Assembly (NCBI RefSeq): GCF_900460245.1
Contig: NZ_UHIP01000002.1
Coordinates: 992,001-1,056,000, forward strand
DNA: 64,000 nucleotides
Direction of reading: 5' to 3'
Source of the DNA: Vibrio fluvialis
GTDB taxonomy: Bacteria; Pseudomonadota; Gammaproteobacteria; Enterobacterales; Vibrionaceae
Below are positions 25,714 to 35,262 of the stretch, piece by piece. The notes under the pieces are model-generated. The model was not told the origin of the DNA and did not search any database. It saw nothing but the letters and a program-made list of their open reading frames with translations. The stretch's first letter is position 1, and each line of letters opens with the position of its first letter. Made by a program: the position numbers and the translations under genes.

Positions 25714-26454
25714 TCATATGTCCAGTTGGTCGCGAATTTTGGCGATTAAGGCAATGGCTTCGTCGTTGTCGCCGTGTACACACAATGTGTCGGCCTCGAT
25801 GGGAATCACGAAACCATCGGCACTGGTTACCTTGCCATATTTTGCAATTTGTTGCACTTGGCTCAGAATCGCATCTTCGGTTTTGAGCACCGCGTTGGGC
25901 ATGGAGCGTGGTGTCAGGCTACCGTTCGCCAGATAGGTGCGATCAGCAAACGCTTCAAACAGCAGCGGGACGTCATAGCTGTCGGCGATATCCAGATAAT
26001 CCTGATTGTTGGATGAAGCTAAAATCATCAGCGGAACGTTGAACACTGACACGGCATCGACCACGGCTCGGAAGATCTCTTTATCGCGCATCATGTCGTT
26101 ATAGAGCGCTCCGTGTGGTTTGACGTAACTCAACTCGGCATTTTTGCTTTCACACAGCGCTTTCAAAGCGCCAATCTGATAGATCAGGATTTCGCAAATT
26201 TCCTCATCACTGAACGCCATGGAGCGGCGACCAAACCCTTGTAAATCGGGGTAACCCGGGTGAGCGCCAATCATGACATCGTGTTGCAGCGCCATATCAA
26301 TGGTTTTGCTCATGACGTGAGGGTCGGAGGCGTGAAAGCCGCAGGCGATGTTCGCCATATCCACATACGGCATCACCAGATCGTCGGCGCCCATTTTCCA
26401 GGCGCCAAAACTTTCGCCCATGTCGCAGTTGAGTTTGATTGTACGTGTAGTCAC
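25714..26454 (-). CDS. pxpA: 5-oxoprolinase subunit A (LamB/YcsF family)
   Basis: Starts with the family signature KLNCDMGESFGAWKMG and continues with the ANIACGFHASDP, IGAHPGYPD and YVKPHGALYND blocks and EAFADRTY, all conserved in PxpA. I chose GTG 26454 (246 residues, near the 244 of E. coli PxpA) because AAGGA lies upstream of it; a GTG at 26484 lacks such a site and would add ten residues. First gene of the pxpABC operon. Promoter must lie in the 400 bases before the divergent cyclase gene. Confidence 0.93.
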   Translation of the reverse strand: MTTRTIKLNCDMGESFGAWKMGADDLVMPYVDMANIACGFHASDPHVMSKTIDMALQHDVMIGAHPGYPDLQGFGRRSMAFSDEEICEILIYQIGALKALCESKNAELSYVKPHGALYNDMMRDKEIFRAVVDAVSVFNVPLMILASSNNQDYLDIADSYDVPLLFEAFADRTYLANGSLTPRSMPNAVLKTEDAILSQVQQIAKYGKVTSADGFVIPIEADTLCVHGDNDEAIALIAKIRDQLDI

Positions 26455-26893
26455 CGGATTCGCTATCCTTGTTGTGTAAGTCACGGTTAAGTTGCAGGAA
26501 ATGCGCGCTGCAAACAGTGATCCTATTCATTGTTCCTGTATTGCAGTCTCCGGTTTCTCAGCGGTTTGTCCAGATTTTTACGCGTCCCTTGAAAAGAATA
26601 GTGAACCAGAAAAGATTCAGGAAATTCGCTCGGTCTTATCCTGAGCCAAGATGCTCCCAGTTCGTGCGAGTGAGTGCGGGATTTTTGCGGTAAAATAGGT
26701 GAAAAACTGAGCGGGTACAACGCGGAGGACGTGTCGCAGACATAGCCGTTTAGAATTCGCAATTACTCAAAATCAATAATTTGCGCCTATCTTTATCGAA
26801 GGCAGTGGCAGAAATCGAGACAAATGATACCTAACAACAGGCCCACATTGGCCATAATGAATCTGCGATATTTGACATTACAAGGTCGGCGGT
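26455..26893. other. Gene-free divergent promoter region between pxpA and a diguanylate cyclase gene
   Basis: About 440 bases with no frame that I can support as a gene on either strand. It must hold the minus-strand promoter of pxpABC and the plus-strand promoter of the cyclase gene. I see no clear repeat, operator or terminator in it. Confidence 0.5.
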
Positions 26894-28876
26894 ATGGCTG
26901 ATCTGTCATTGCGCACCAAACTGCTGTTTCCTATTTTTCTGCTGATGACGCTGATTTTCTTCATCGCGCAGGGGTTCGGGCTGTATACCGCCACAGAATT
27001 ACGCCAGACCAACCTCATCGAGCGGGTCAATGTGTTGTCGAAAGGCGTGGCATACAACCTTCAGGCGGCGGTGCTGTTTGATGATCAACTGGCGGCGCAA
27101 GAAGTGTTGTCGGCATTTTCCGCCGACAGCGATGTGGTACGGGTCAAGCTGTACAACGAATATGAGCAGCTGTTTGCGATGTATGAGCGGCCAGACAGCA
27201 GCGCGCCGATACCAAACGAAGCGCAGCGAGAGCAGATTCGCCTGCATCAGTATTCGATTGGCGATGATTATATTTACCTGCGCGTGCCCGTTGCAATCGA
27301 CACCGATCACATGGCGTCTTTGCGGGTCATTATTTCCAAGCAATCGATCGACCAGCTCTACGAATCGGCGCTGTATAACGCCAGCTTCTTTTTCTCGCTG
27401 CTATTGGTTGGCGGTCTCATTCTTTACTGGATGGCGCAGCGCATGATTCTTTCTCCCGTGCTGGCACTCAATCAGGCGATGCAAGCGTTCATCGAAAAGC
27501 GTGAGCGCAGCCAAACACTGGTGAGCCGTTCGGACGATGAGATCGGCCATCTGGTCAATGCATTTAATACCATGCTGGATAAGTTAGAACAGCGTGAACG
27601 TCAGGTGTTGTTTACTCTCGACAAGCTGGAGCAGGAAAAATCGTTCGCGAACGAAGTGGTCGACACCGTGCAGCACGCACTGGTGGTTGTCGATGCGATG
27701 GGGATGATCATTCACTCCAATGATGCTGCCAATCATGTGTTCAAATGCACCAGTGCCTATCTGCGCGGGGCGAATCTGTTTCATGTGCTGAAAACCGAGG
27801 ATATCGATCTGATTGAATCGGCACTGCGCAATGAAATTCAGCTCGATGAGCAGCTATTGGTTGCTACTGATGTGTTCAGCCATCAGCTGTTGTTGCGGGT
27901 GGGAAGCCGGGCATTGTCTCGTCCGGGGCAGACGCTGTTCGCCATTCAGGATGTCACTGAGGTTGAAATTGCTATGCGCCGTCAACGTCTGGCGGCCGGG
28001 GTGTTTGAGAACAGTCAGGATGGCTTGATGGTGCTCAACGCTCAGGGTGAAATTACATTAATTAATCCGGCGGTAACCCGGTTACTCGGTTATAGCCGCG
28101 ACTTAATGTTGGATAGACAACCCCAGAACAGCGTGGCGTGGCAGCAGCTTTCTGATCTGTTACCCGCCATTTCGGAAGCGGTGGCCGTGCAGGGCCGTTG
28201 GCAGGGCGAAGTGTGGGAGCAACATCAGGACGGTCATCTGGTGCCATTGCTGATCAAGGTGAATCGAATCTCTTTGCCGGAAGCGCCACACGATTACGAC
28301 ATGGTGTTTATGATTTCCGATTTGTCGAACATCAAAGAGATGGAGCGGTTGGAGTATCTGGCTCATCATGATTCGCTCACCGGGCTGGCCAATCGCAGTG
28401 AACTTTACCGTGTACTGGAAGATATTCTGGCCACCAATCGTAACAAACTGGTGCCGTTTGCGCTGATCTATCTGGATCTGGATGGCTTTAAACAAGTCAA
28501 CGACTCGTATGGTCACGATGCGGGTGATGAAGTGCTCAGGCAGGTGTCAGAACGTTTGCTTTCTCAGGTGCGCAGCCACGATCTGGTGGTGCGTCTCTCT
28601 GGCGATGAGTTTGTGTTGGTGATTCATCCCAGTGAGCGTGACAGTGTCGCGTCGTTGGCAAATCGGCTGCTCACTTTAATAGCGCAGGATATTGTCTATC
28701 GCGGCCTGTTGCTGAACGTCGGCGCGAGTCTGGGGATCTATTTTGTCGACTCTGTCGATGAAGACATCGATACCATCATGAAATCAGCGGACAGTGCCAT
28801 GTATCAGGCCAAGTGTTCCGGAAAAGGGCGTTTTGTTCTCATTGATAAGGCACAGCGAGATCAAGCCGATTCCTGA
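26894..28876 (+). CDS. Membrane sensor diguanylate cyclase: HAMP, two PAS domains, GGDEF
   Basis: 660 residues. Membrane segments about 8-32 and 160-180 flank a periplasmic sensor of about 125 residues; HAMP about 182-235 (DDEIGHLVNAFNTML), a short coiled coil, PAS1 about 250-360, PAS2 about 365-480, GGDEF 488-650. The active-site motif is SGDEF (569-573); Ser for the first Gly occurs in some active cyclases. The I-site RSHD (560-563) and DLDGFKQVNDSYGHDAGD are intact, so c-di-GMP synthesis with feedback is likely. AAGG lies upstream of ATG 26894. Ends 55 bases before galE, with which it may be co-transcribed. Confidence 0.93.
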   Translation: MADLSLRTKLLFPIFLLMTLIFFIAQGFGLYTATELRQTNLIERVNVLSKGVAYNLQAAVLFDDQLAAQEVLSAFSADSDVVRVKLYNEYEQLFAMYERPDSSAPIPNEAQREQIRLHQYSIGDDYIYLRVPVAIDTDHMASLRVIISKQSIDQLYESALYNASFFFSLLLVGGLILYWMAQRMILSPVLALNQAMQAFIEKRERSQTLVSRSDDEIGHLVNAFNTMLDKLEQRERQVLFTLDKLEQEKSFANEVVDTVQHALVVVDAMGMIIHSNDAANHVFKCTSAYLRGANLFHVLKTEDIDLIESALRNEIQLDEQLLVATDVFSHQLLLRVGSRALSRPGQTLFAIQDVTEVEIAMRRQRLAAGVFENSQDGLMVLNAQGEITLINPAVTRLLGYSRDLMLDRQPQNSVAWQQLSDLLPAISEAVAVQGRWQGEVWEQHQDGHLVPLLIKVNRISLPEAPHDYDMVFMISDLSNIKEMERLEYLAHHDSLTGLANRSELYRVLEDILATNRNKLVPFALIYLDLDGFKQVNDSYGHDAGDEVLRQVSERLLSQVRSHDLVVRLSGDEFVLVIHPSERDSVASLANRLLTLIAQDIVYRGLLLNVGASLGIYFVDSVDEDIDTIMKSADSAMYQAKCSGKGRFVLIDKAQRDQADS

Positions 28877-28931
28877 GTGATTTCAGGGGCTAATGCCGCT
28901 ACAATGACCGCAAATTCTAAGGAGGCTAGGC

Positions 28932-29948
28932 ATGAACGTTTTAGTAACAGGTGGCATGGGCTACATTGGCAGCCATACCTGCATTCAAATGATTGCAGCG
29001 GGAATGACGCCTGTCATTCTGGACAACCTGTACAACAGCAAATCCACCGTATTAGCGCGCATTGAAAAAGTGTCAGGTGTGCGCCCTCAATTTATCGAAG
29101 GCGATATTCGTGACAAAGCACTGCTGATCGACGTGATGCAACGTCATCAGATCCAATCGGTGATCCATTTTGCTGGCTTGAAAGCCGTGGGCGAATCGGT
29201 ACAGAAGCCACTGGAATACTACGACAATAACGTTAATGGCACTCTGGTGCTGGTGGATGCGATGCGTGAAGCGGGCGTGAAGTCGTTGGTATTCAGCTCA
29301 TCGGCGACAGTGTATGGCGATCCGGCATCCGTGCCAATCACTGAAGATTTTCCGACCAGTGCAACGAACCCTTATGGCCGCAGCAAACTGATGGTCGAAG
29401 AGTGTCTGACCGATTTTCAAAAAGCGAACCCGGACTGGAGCATTACCTTGTTGCGTTACTTCAATCCGGTTGGTTCACATCCATCGGGCGAACTGGGTGA
29501 AGACCCACAAGGTATTCCTAATAATCTGATGCCGTTTATCTCACAAGTGGCTGTCGGCCGCCGTGAATTCTTGTCGGTATTCGGCAGCGATTATCCGACC
29601 AAAGATGGCACTGGTGTGCGCGATTACATTCATGTGATGGATCTGGCGGATGGTCATATTGCAGCACTGCAAAAAGTGGGCGAGAAAGCGGGTCTGCACG
29701 TCTATAACCTGGGGACAGGCAATGGCTACAGTGTACTGGAGATGGTGAAAGCGTTTGAAGCGGCTTCAGATAAAGCCGTGCCTTACCAGCTGGTGGAACG
29801 CCGTCCGGGCGACATCGCAGAGTGCTGGGCTGACCCGGCGAAAGCGCAGCAAGAACTGGGTTGGAAAGCGACGCGCACGCTGGAAGAGATGACTCAGGAC
29901 ACCTGGCGCTGGCAATCCAATAACCCGCAAGGTTATCCGCAAGCCTAG
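28932..29948 (+). CDS. galE: UDP-glucose 4-epimerase
   Basis: Interconverts UDP-glucose and UDP-galactose using tightly bound NAD; supplies sugars for surface polysaccharide and galactose use. 338 residues, the standard length. NAD-binding GGMGYIGSHT at the N-terminus, catalytic Ser region FSSSATVYG, Tyr and Lys in YGRSK, and RYFNPVGSHPSGELGEDPQGIPNNLMPF typical of GalE. Strong ribosome site AAGGAGG. galETKM partners are not present; in V. cholerae a galE also sits beside a chemoreceptor on chromosome 2, which supports the placement. Confidence 0.97.
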   Translation: MNVLVTGGMGYIGSHTCIQMIAAGMTPVILDNLYNSKSTVLARIEKVSGVRPQFIEGDIRDKALLIDVMQRHQIQSVIHFAGLKAVGESVQKPLEYYDNNVNGTLVLVDAMREAGVKSLVFSSSATVYGDPASVPITEDFPTSATNPYGRSKLMVEECLTDFQKANPDWSITLLRYFNPVGSHPSGELGEDPQGIPNNLMPFISQVAVGRREFLSVFGSDYPTKDGTGVRDYIHVMDLADGHIAALQKVGEKAGLHVYNLGTGNGYSVLEMVKAFEAASDKAVPYQLVERRPGDIAECWADPAKAQQELGWKATRTLEEMTQDTWRWQSNNPQGYPQA

Positions 29949-29956
29949 TGGCAAAG

Positions 29957-29990
29957 ATAAAAAAGCCAGTCTGATGACTGGCTTTTTGTT
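29957..29990. terminator. Bidirectional terminator between galE and a chemoreceptor gene
   Basis: AAAAAGCCAGTC / GACTGGCTTTTT with a three-base loop; the genes are convergent. Confidence 0.93.
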
Positions 29991-30009
29991 TGTCTGCGAA
30001 CAGTTAAGC

Positions 30010-31434
30010 TTAGTTGGTGCGGTAACGTTCCAGAATCTGACCAAGGTTGCGCGTGGCTTGCGCAATGTTGGCAATACCTGCCGAGGATTGCTGCGCTACT
30101 GTGCGGATGGTGTTGGACTGCGCGCGAATATCACTCAGTTCTGTCGCAATATCATTTGCCACTGAGCTCTGCTCTTCCGCAGAGGTAGAGATCTGCACGC
30201 TCATGTCGTTAATCATTTGCGCAGAGTCGGCGATCTGGTTGATGTCCTGGCCGATTTCAGACACCAGCGAACTGCTGCTCTGAGCTTGTGTCACCGTCTG
30301 CTGGGTCATCTTAGCGATGTTCTGGCTTTCGGTTTGCAGTTTTTCAATCATTGACTGAATCTCAACGGTCGCTGCCTGCGTGCGGCTGGCCAGGGTACGC
30401 ACTTCATCCGCAACCACAGCAAAACCGCGTCCCTGTTCACCAGCGCGAGCGGCTTCGATCGCGGCGTTCAGTGCCAGCAGGTTAGTCTGTTCGGAAATTG
30501 CGTTGATGGTGGTGATCACTTCGTTAATCTGAATCGCGTTCTCGTTCAGGGTCGAGACCGAAGAAGAGGTTTGCGCAATGAATCGCGATAGCTGCTCAAT
30601 CTCATTGATCGCTTGTTGTACGCGGCGACGGCTGCTATCGACCTGCTTTGAATCCTGCTCGGCCTGATGAGTCGCTTGCTGAGAAATGCTCGACACTTCC
30701 TGAGCAGAGGCGGTCATCTCTTCCATCGCAGTGGCAACAGAATCCAGTGACGCATACTGGTTTTGAATCTGGGTTTCGCTCTCTTTCATCTCTTTGGCAA
30801 ACGAGTTTGAGCTGTCACTCAGAGTCGATGAGTTGTCTTTCACCGATACCACTAAGTCAGTCAGCGTATCCATGGCGTTGTCCAGTGCGCAGCCGATAGT
30901 ACCAAACTCATCGCGGCCCGGGTGAAAACCAAGACGTGACGTCAAATCGCCTTCCGCAATTTTCAATGTGGTGGTGTAGAGCACCCACAATGCGCCGCCG
31001 ATGAAGGTGGCTACCCAGTAAACGAAAATGGCAAACGGAATCGCCCACAAGTAGGCCATAAAGAAAGAGGTCAGGGCATCTGAGCGAGTTTGCTGTGCCT
31101 GACGAGTGAAATCTTCGCTCAGTGCATAGACTTTACCGTCGCTCGCGCTTGATGTTGCGGTCACGCGGCCGTTGTTATAAGTGGTATCGGCAATGCTTGA
31201 GCGAGTTTGTAGCCCCGGAATGGTCGTCACGTCACCATGACTTAACATCCCTTGTAATTTGTATTCTACGGCCAGTTTTGACTGATCTTCAAAACGCGTC
31301 AGCGTGTCGAAGTAGCGAGCGCCAGCAATGGCAGTTAACGCGGTCAGAAAGAGGGCAAAAATCACCCACATTTTGTCGTTGATCGACATCTTAATGAACA
31401 CGCGGTCAATCGTCCTGAATTGAACTTCTTTCAT
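30010..31434 (-). CDS. Methyl-accepting chemotaxis protein
   Basis: 474 residues from ATG 31434 with GGAGTAACC before it. Membrane segments about 22-39 and 122-150, a small periplasmic loop of about 80 residues (40-121), HAMP to about 200, then the cytoplasmic signalling coiled coil with the conserved hairpin tip [20 protein letters not shown] and [14 protein letters not shown]. It couples an external or membrane signal to CheA/CheW. The periplasmic part is too small for a full Cache domain, so the ligand is unknown. No C-terminal CheR-tethering pentapeptide is seen. Converges with galE. Confidence 0.95.
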   Translation of the reverse strand: MKEVQFRTIDRVFIKMSINDKMWVIFALFLTALTAIAGARYFDTLTRFEDQSKLAVEYKLQGMLSHGDVTTIPGLQTRSSIADTTYNNGRVTATSSASDGKVYALSEDFTRQAQQTRSDALTSFFMAYLWAIPFAIFVYWVATFIGGALWVLYTTTLKIAEGDLTSRLGFHPGRDEFGTIGCALDNAMDTLTDLVVSVKDNSSTLSDSSNSFAKEMKESETQIQNQYASLDSVATAMEEMTASAQEVSSISQQATHQAEQDSKQVDSSRRRVQQAINEIEQLSRFIAQTSSSVSTLNENAIQINEVITTINAISEQTNLLALNAAIEAARAGEQGRGFAVVADEVRTLASRTQAATVEIQSMIEKLQTESQNIAKMTQQTVTQAQSSSSLVSEIGQDINQIADSAQMINDMSVQISTSAEEQSSVANDIATELSDIRAQSNTIRTVAQQSSAGIANIAQATRNLGQILERYRTN

Positions 31435-31577
31435 GGTTACTCCGGTGCAACAGAAATAGATTGGAATAGACGGGTATATCGTACCGCTGAATGTGTTTAA
31501 CCCTGCATAAATTTATGAAATATATGTTGGGTTAATTAATGAAAGTGAGATGTTTGTCAAATTAGGTGTGCGAATAA

Positions 31578-31608
31578 TAAAAAGGGTGAATACCGTGATA
31601 TTCACCCT
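31578..31608 (-). terminator. Intrinsic terminator of tyrP
   Basis: AGGGTGAATA / TATTCACCCT ten-pair stem; on the minus strand it is followed by TTTTTA. Confidence 0.9.
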
Positions 31609-31635
31609 GTTGCGTTTACTTTACCGAAAGTAAGA

Positions 31636-32841
31636 TTAGCCCAAAGATGGCAGAACCCCGACGGTAATGAGCAGCTGCGCGCCGACGATTAGGATGCCTA
31701 CGACACCGGTGATCGCGAGAGCCGGAGTGCCACCCATTACTTGGTAGTAGTCGTTGTTATTCGCCTGACGACGTACGCGGGCAACCATCACCAACGGCAG
31801 GAAGATAGCCAGCACAGCCAGTGCGATAGCGGCGTAGCCCAGTGCCATGATAAAACCTTGTGGGTAGAACAGCGCAAACATCAACGGTGGAGTGAAAGTG
31901 ACCAGCGACGCGACGATGCGGTTCATGTTGCCATCTTTCTTACGGATGGTGTCACCCATGAATTCAAACAAGCCGAGGCTGACACCCAAAAATGAGGTCA
32001 GCAGTGCCAAATCGGCAAAGATACCAATCACATGGCCTAAGTTCGACTGATGAACGGTTTGCGATAGTGTGCCGATAAGCGCACTCAAACCCGCGTTATT
32101 AACCAGATCCGGTTGGCTTACGACACCCAGTGTCACCACTTGCCAGAATACGTAGATGACCAGCGGTATCGCAGAGCCGACGACGATCGCTTTACGCAGA
32201 GAAGGCGTGTGACCGTCCAGGTAGTTGACGATCGCCGGAATACTGCCGTGGAAACCAAAGGAGGTGAAAATGACCGGAATAGAGGCGACGATAAGGCCTT
32301 GGCCCAGCGGCATACTCAGCAGGTAAGACTGACTGACATTTGGTGCAAGGAAGGTTAACACCATCACCATGGCCACCATCTTACCCGCAAACAGCAGGCG
32401 GTTGACGCGATCCACAGTACCCGTACCGATGGTAACGACCGCCGCGACAATCAGGGTGAAAATCAGTGTGCCAGTCGGCCCGCTCACTTCAAGGCCGGTA
32501 AATTCGCTGATGCGGTTGGTAAACTGCGCGCCGCCACCGGCAATGTATGCTGCGCAAAGTGCGTAGAAAAGGAACAGCATAGCAAAGGTCGCGATCCATT
32601 TACCTTTATTGCCAAGGATCTGTTTAGCAAGCGTGTGTAGCGTTGCGTCTTTGTCTGCGTATTGGTGAATTTCCACCATCAGCAGCGCGGTAAACGCCAT
32701 GAGTGCCCACAGTGCGAGCATAATCATCAGGGAAGTGGAGAAGCCGATTCCGGCTGAGGCTAGCGGCAGAGCCAGCATACCAGCACCAATGGTGGTGCCA
32801 GCGATAATCAAAGTACTGCCTAAAAGCTTTGATTGCATCAT
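31636..32841 (-). CDS. tyrP: Aromatic amino acid permease (TyrP/Mtr family)
   Basis: 401 residues with about 11 membrane helices. The N-terminus SKLLGSTLIIAGTTIGAGMLALPL is the hallmark of the HAAAP family (TyrP, Mtr, TnaB), with the GTTIGAGMLALP substrate-site loop; ALWALMAFTALLMVE and SFGFHGSIPAIVNYL also match. It should import tyrosine, or another aromatic amino acid, by proton symport. TyrP is the closest in length and pattern, but Mtr cannot be ruled out without alignment. Single gene. The bases just before the start contain TGTAAA (32844-32849), half of a TyrR box, but the other half is poor. Confidence 0.92.
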   Translation of the reverse strand: MMQSKLLGSTLIIAGTTIGAGMLALPLASAGIGFSTSLMIMLALWALMAFTALLMVEIHQYADKDATLHTLAKQILGNKGKWIATFAMLFLFYALCAAYIAGGGAQFTNRISEFTGLEVSGPTGTLIFTLIVAAVVTIGTGTVDRVNRLLFAGKMVAMVMVLTFLAPNVSQSYLLSMPLGQGLIVASIPVIFTSFGFHGSIPAIVNYLDGHTPSLRKAIVVGSAIPLVIYVFWQVVTLGVVSQPDLVNNAGLSALIGTLSQTVHQSNLGHVIGIFADLALLTSFLGVSLGLFEFMGDTIRKKDGNMNRIVASLVTFTPPLMFALFYPQGFIMALGYAAIALAVLAIFLPLVMVARVRRQANNNDYYQVMGGTPALAITGVVGILIVGAQLLITVGVLPSLG

Positions 32842-33170
32842 AATGTAAACTTATATGTACGATTGTTGTGGTTGCATAAGTGCATTGTGCGAATAATAAC
32901 CAGTTAATAACGTCATAATCGCTGGTTTTGAGCTATTTTGTAGCACCAAGGGGTTTTGGTCAACGTGTTTGTAAAAATAAAAATCCATAACTGTAATTAA
33001 AAGTATACATCTTGGGCTGTGCTGATTGATGGGGTAGCAAAAGCGGCACAACCTATGATAAACATCATACTTTGTTGCAAGATGACTTTCGGTTTTCACA
33101 AGAGTGTCATATAAGCAATATAGAAAGGAAACGGGATGGTGAATCCCGCGTTTTATTAAGGAGGTCGACA
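32842..33170. other. Intergenic region between tyrP and the 41-residue gene, with a leader
   Basis: Holds the tyrP promoter (minus strand) and, toward 33170, a leader for the small gene: TATAAG at 33110-33115 is a possible -10, with a weak TTTCGG 17 bases before it. The attenuator-like hairpin and short leader frame are listed separately. A long minus-strand frame crosses the region but has no ribosome site or protein-like pattern. Confidence 0.45.
33130..33158 (+). promoter_or_regulatory. Attenuator-like hairpin with a possible seven-codon leader peptide
   Basis: CGGGAT-GGTGA-ATCCCG followed by CGTTTTATT resembles an intrinsic terminator placed inside the leader. The same bases encode a short frame, ATG 33136 to TAA 33157-33159 (MVNPAFY), with AAAGGAAA six bases before it; its stop overlaps the Shine-Dalgarno AAGGAGG of the 41-residue gene. 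Ribosomes on the leader frame would disrupt the hairpin. The regulatory reading is inference. Confidence 0.4.
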
Positions 33171-33296
33171 ATGAGTGACCAAACAACATACCAAGAAGAC
33201 AGTCTTGAGCTGCTTGATGCGCTTGAAATTGGTTTTGATCTGTCTGAATACGAGTCAGCTCGTGAAGAAATCAACGACGATTTCTGTCTTCAATAA
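33171..33296 (+). CDS. Small acidic protein of 41 residues, function unknown
   Basis: MSDQTTYQEDSLELLDALE at the start and EINDDFCLQ at the end. About a third of residues are Asp or Glu, and no signal peptide or membrane segment is present. The Shine-Dalgarno AAGGAGG at 33158-33164 is near perfect and the frame is full of well-used codons, so I believe it is translated. It is followed 41 bases later by acpH, possibly in one operon. I recognise no family. One Cys near the C-terminus. Confidence 0.7.
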   Translation: MSDQTTYQEDSLELLDALEIGFDLSEYESAREEINDDFCLQ

Positions 33297-33337
33297 TCCC
33301 GTCAGATAAGCCAACCCTTGGTGTTGGCTTTCCGCTT

Positions 33338-33919
33338 ATGAACTATCTAGCCCATCTCCACATCGCGGATCATTGTCAGAGTAGTCTGCTCGGCAACCTG
33401 TTAGGTGATTTTGTCAAAGGTGACCCCAGCGCACAATTTTCTCCCGAGATTGCGCGTGGTATTCGTTTGCATCGTTTGGTTGATGCATACACAGACAGTC
33501 ATCCGGTTATGCAGCAAGCCAAAGCTTGCTTTTCCTCGCAAACCCGCCGTTTTGCGCCGATTGCGCTGGATATGTTCTGGGATCACTGCCTGGCAAAAGA
33601 GTGGCGCCTGTACCATGATCTTTCACTAAGAGCGTTCGTAAACGGCGCGCAGCGACAGGTTCAGCAGGCGTATCCAGCGCAGTTACCCGAGCGCTTTACC
33701 CGCGTTTCTGAACATATGTGGCAGGGACGTTGGCTGGAGTCTTATGCTGACTTCGATAACATCGAGTTTGCGCTGCAACGCATGTCGCAGCGCAGTGCAC
33801 GTATGGCGACTCTGGCTTACTGTTTTGACAGTATGAACAAGCACTACCAACCTTTGCGCCAACTGTTTTCCTCTCTCTATCCGGACGTATTAGAGAAAGC
33901 CAAACGCGCAGAGGTCTGA
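33338..33919 (+). CDS. acpH: Acyl carrier protein phosphodiesterase
   Basis: AcpH removes the 4'-phosphopantetheine group from holo-ACP to give apo-ACP. 193 residues, the E. coli size, beginning MNYLAHLHIADHCQSSLLGNL, with the family blocks GDFVKGD, GIRLHRLVDAYTDSHP and FWDHCLAKEW. The many His and Asp residues fit the HD-like metal site of the family. Follows the 41-residue gene and precedes rhlE by 36 bases, so the three may be co-transcribed. Confidence 0.93.
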   Translation: MNYLAHLHIADHCQSSLLGNLLGDFVKGDPSAQFSPEIARGIRLHRLVDAYTDSHPVMQQAKACFSSQTRRFAPIALDMFWDHCLAKEWRLYHDLSLRAFVNGAQRQVQQAYPAQLPERFTRVSEHMWQGRWLESYADFDNIEFALQRMSQRSARMATLAYCFDSMNKHYQPLRQLFSSLYPDVLEKAKRAEV

Positions 33920-33955
33920 TACAATCCGCGGCCCATTGTTTTTCGAGTAAGTAAC

Positions 33956-35224
33956 ATGTCCGCAGAATCTTCAACTTTTCTTTCATTAGGCATTGCTCCG
34001 GCGCTGGTTGAGCGTCTGCAGCAGCTTAGAATCCAAACGCCAACGGATATTCAGGCTCAAGCAATTCCGCATGTGCTGGAAGGGAAAGATGTGTTAGCGG
34101 GCGCGCAGACTGGCACTGGGAAAACCGCCGCGTTTGGTCTGCCACTGATTCAGCGCTTTCTCGATAACCCGGCGCCTCGTGAAGCCAACAGTAAGGATAT
34201 TCGCGCGCTGGTTCTGGTTCCGACCCGTGAATTGGCGCAGCAAGTGTTCGATAACCTGCAAGCGTATGCTCAGGGCAGCGAGCTGAAAATCGTTACTGCC
34301 TATGGTGGCACCAGTATGAACGTTCAAAAGCAAAATTTGCGTGGCGGGGCGGACATTCTGATCGCAACCCCAGGCCGGTTGCTTGACCATGCCCACGTGA
34401 AAACGCTCTATCTCGGCAACGCAGAAGCTTTAGTGCTGGATGAAGCCGACCGCATGCTCGACATGGGCTTTATGCCGGACATTCAGCGCGTACTGCGTAA
34501 AATGCAGCATGATCGCCAAACCCTATTCTTTTCCGCGACGTTTGATAGCAAAATCAAAGCGTTTGCTCATCGCATGATGCAAACACCCGTTGAAGTGCAG
34601 GTGGCGCCGAGTAACTCTACAGCTGATACGGTTGAGCAAATGGTGTACCCGGTGGATAAGAAGCGCAAACGTGAACTGCTGGCGTATCTGATTGGTTCAC
34701 GTAACTGGCAGCAGGTGCTGGTGTTTACGCGCACCAAGCAAGGCAGTGATGCTCTGGCACAAGAGCTGAAACTGGATGGCATCAAGGCCGCATCGATCAA
34801 CGGTGATAAAAGTCAGGGCGCACGCCAGAAAGCATTGGATGATTTCAAAGCAGGTAAAGTTCGCGCGTTGATCGCGACTGATGTCGCCGCGCGCGGGATT
34901 GATATCGCCGAGCTGGAACAAGTGGTGAATTTCGATATGCCGTTTAAGGCCGAAGATTACGTTCATCGTATTGGCCGAACGGGCCGAGCTGGCAAATCCG
35001 GCTTTGCGGTATCCTTGATGAGCCACGATGAACAGCCTCTGTTGGAAGCGATCGAGCGTCTGCTGGATAAGCGTCTGCCGCAAGAGTGGCTGAAAGGGTA
35101 TGAGCCGTCACCGGTAGTGATGAGTGATGAGAGCAATACGCCTCGCCGTAACAGCCGCTCGTCGGAAAAGCGTAAAATGAAAGCCAAACTGAAGATTCAT
35201 GCCAACCGTGGCAAAAAGCAGTAA
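33956..35224 (+). CDS. rhlE: DEAD-box ATP-dependent RNA helicase RhlE
   Basis: 422 residues. Q motif (FLSLGIAPALVERLQQLRIQTPTDIQ), motif I AQTGTGKT, Ia PTRELAQQ, Ib TPGRLLD, II DEADRMLDMGF, III FSATF, V ATDVAARGID and VI HRIGRTGR are all in place. The short basic C-terminal tail (RNSRSSEKRKMKAK) is typical of RhlE-type proteins. RhlE helicases act in ribosome assembly and RNA turnover, often at low temperature. Strong terminator follows; converges with a TetR gene. Confidence 0.95.
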   Translation: MSAESSTFLSLGIAPALVERLQQLRIQTPTDIQAQAIPHVLEGKDVLAGAQTGTGKTAAFGLPLIQRFLDNPAPREANSKDIRALVLVPTRELAQQVFDNLQAYAQGSELKIVTAYGGTSMNVQKQNLRGGADILIATPGRLLDHAHVKTLYLGNAEALVLDEADRMLDMGFMPDIQRVLRKMQHDRQTLFFSATFDSKIKAFAHRMMQTPVEVQVAPSNSTADTVEQMVYPVDKKRKRELLAYLIGSRNWQQVLVFTRTKQGSDALAQELKLDGIKAASINGDKSQGARQKALDDFKAGKVRALIATDVAARGIDIAELEQVVNFDMPFKAEDYVHRIGRTGRAGKSGFAVSLMSHDEQPLLEAIERLLDKRLPQEWLKGYEPSPVVMSDESNTPRRNSRSSEKRKMKAKLKIHANRGKKQ

Positions 35225-35262
35225 CCGCTATTGAGTGGTGATTTACTCGATGTCACACGATT

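Noticed and set aside
32844..32861. TyrR box at tyrP
   Set aside because: TGTAAA is present but the other half (TGTACG) fits poorly and the site overlaps the translation start region.
32851..33189. 112-codon minus-strand gene
   Set aside because: No ribosome site, Cys/His/Ser-rich random composition, and it overlaps the leader and start of the better-supported small gene.
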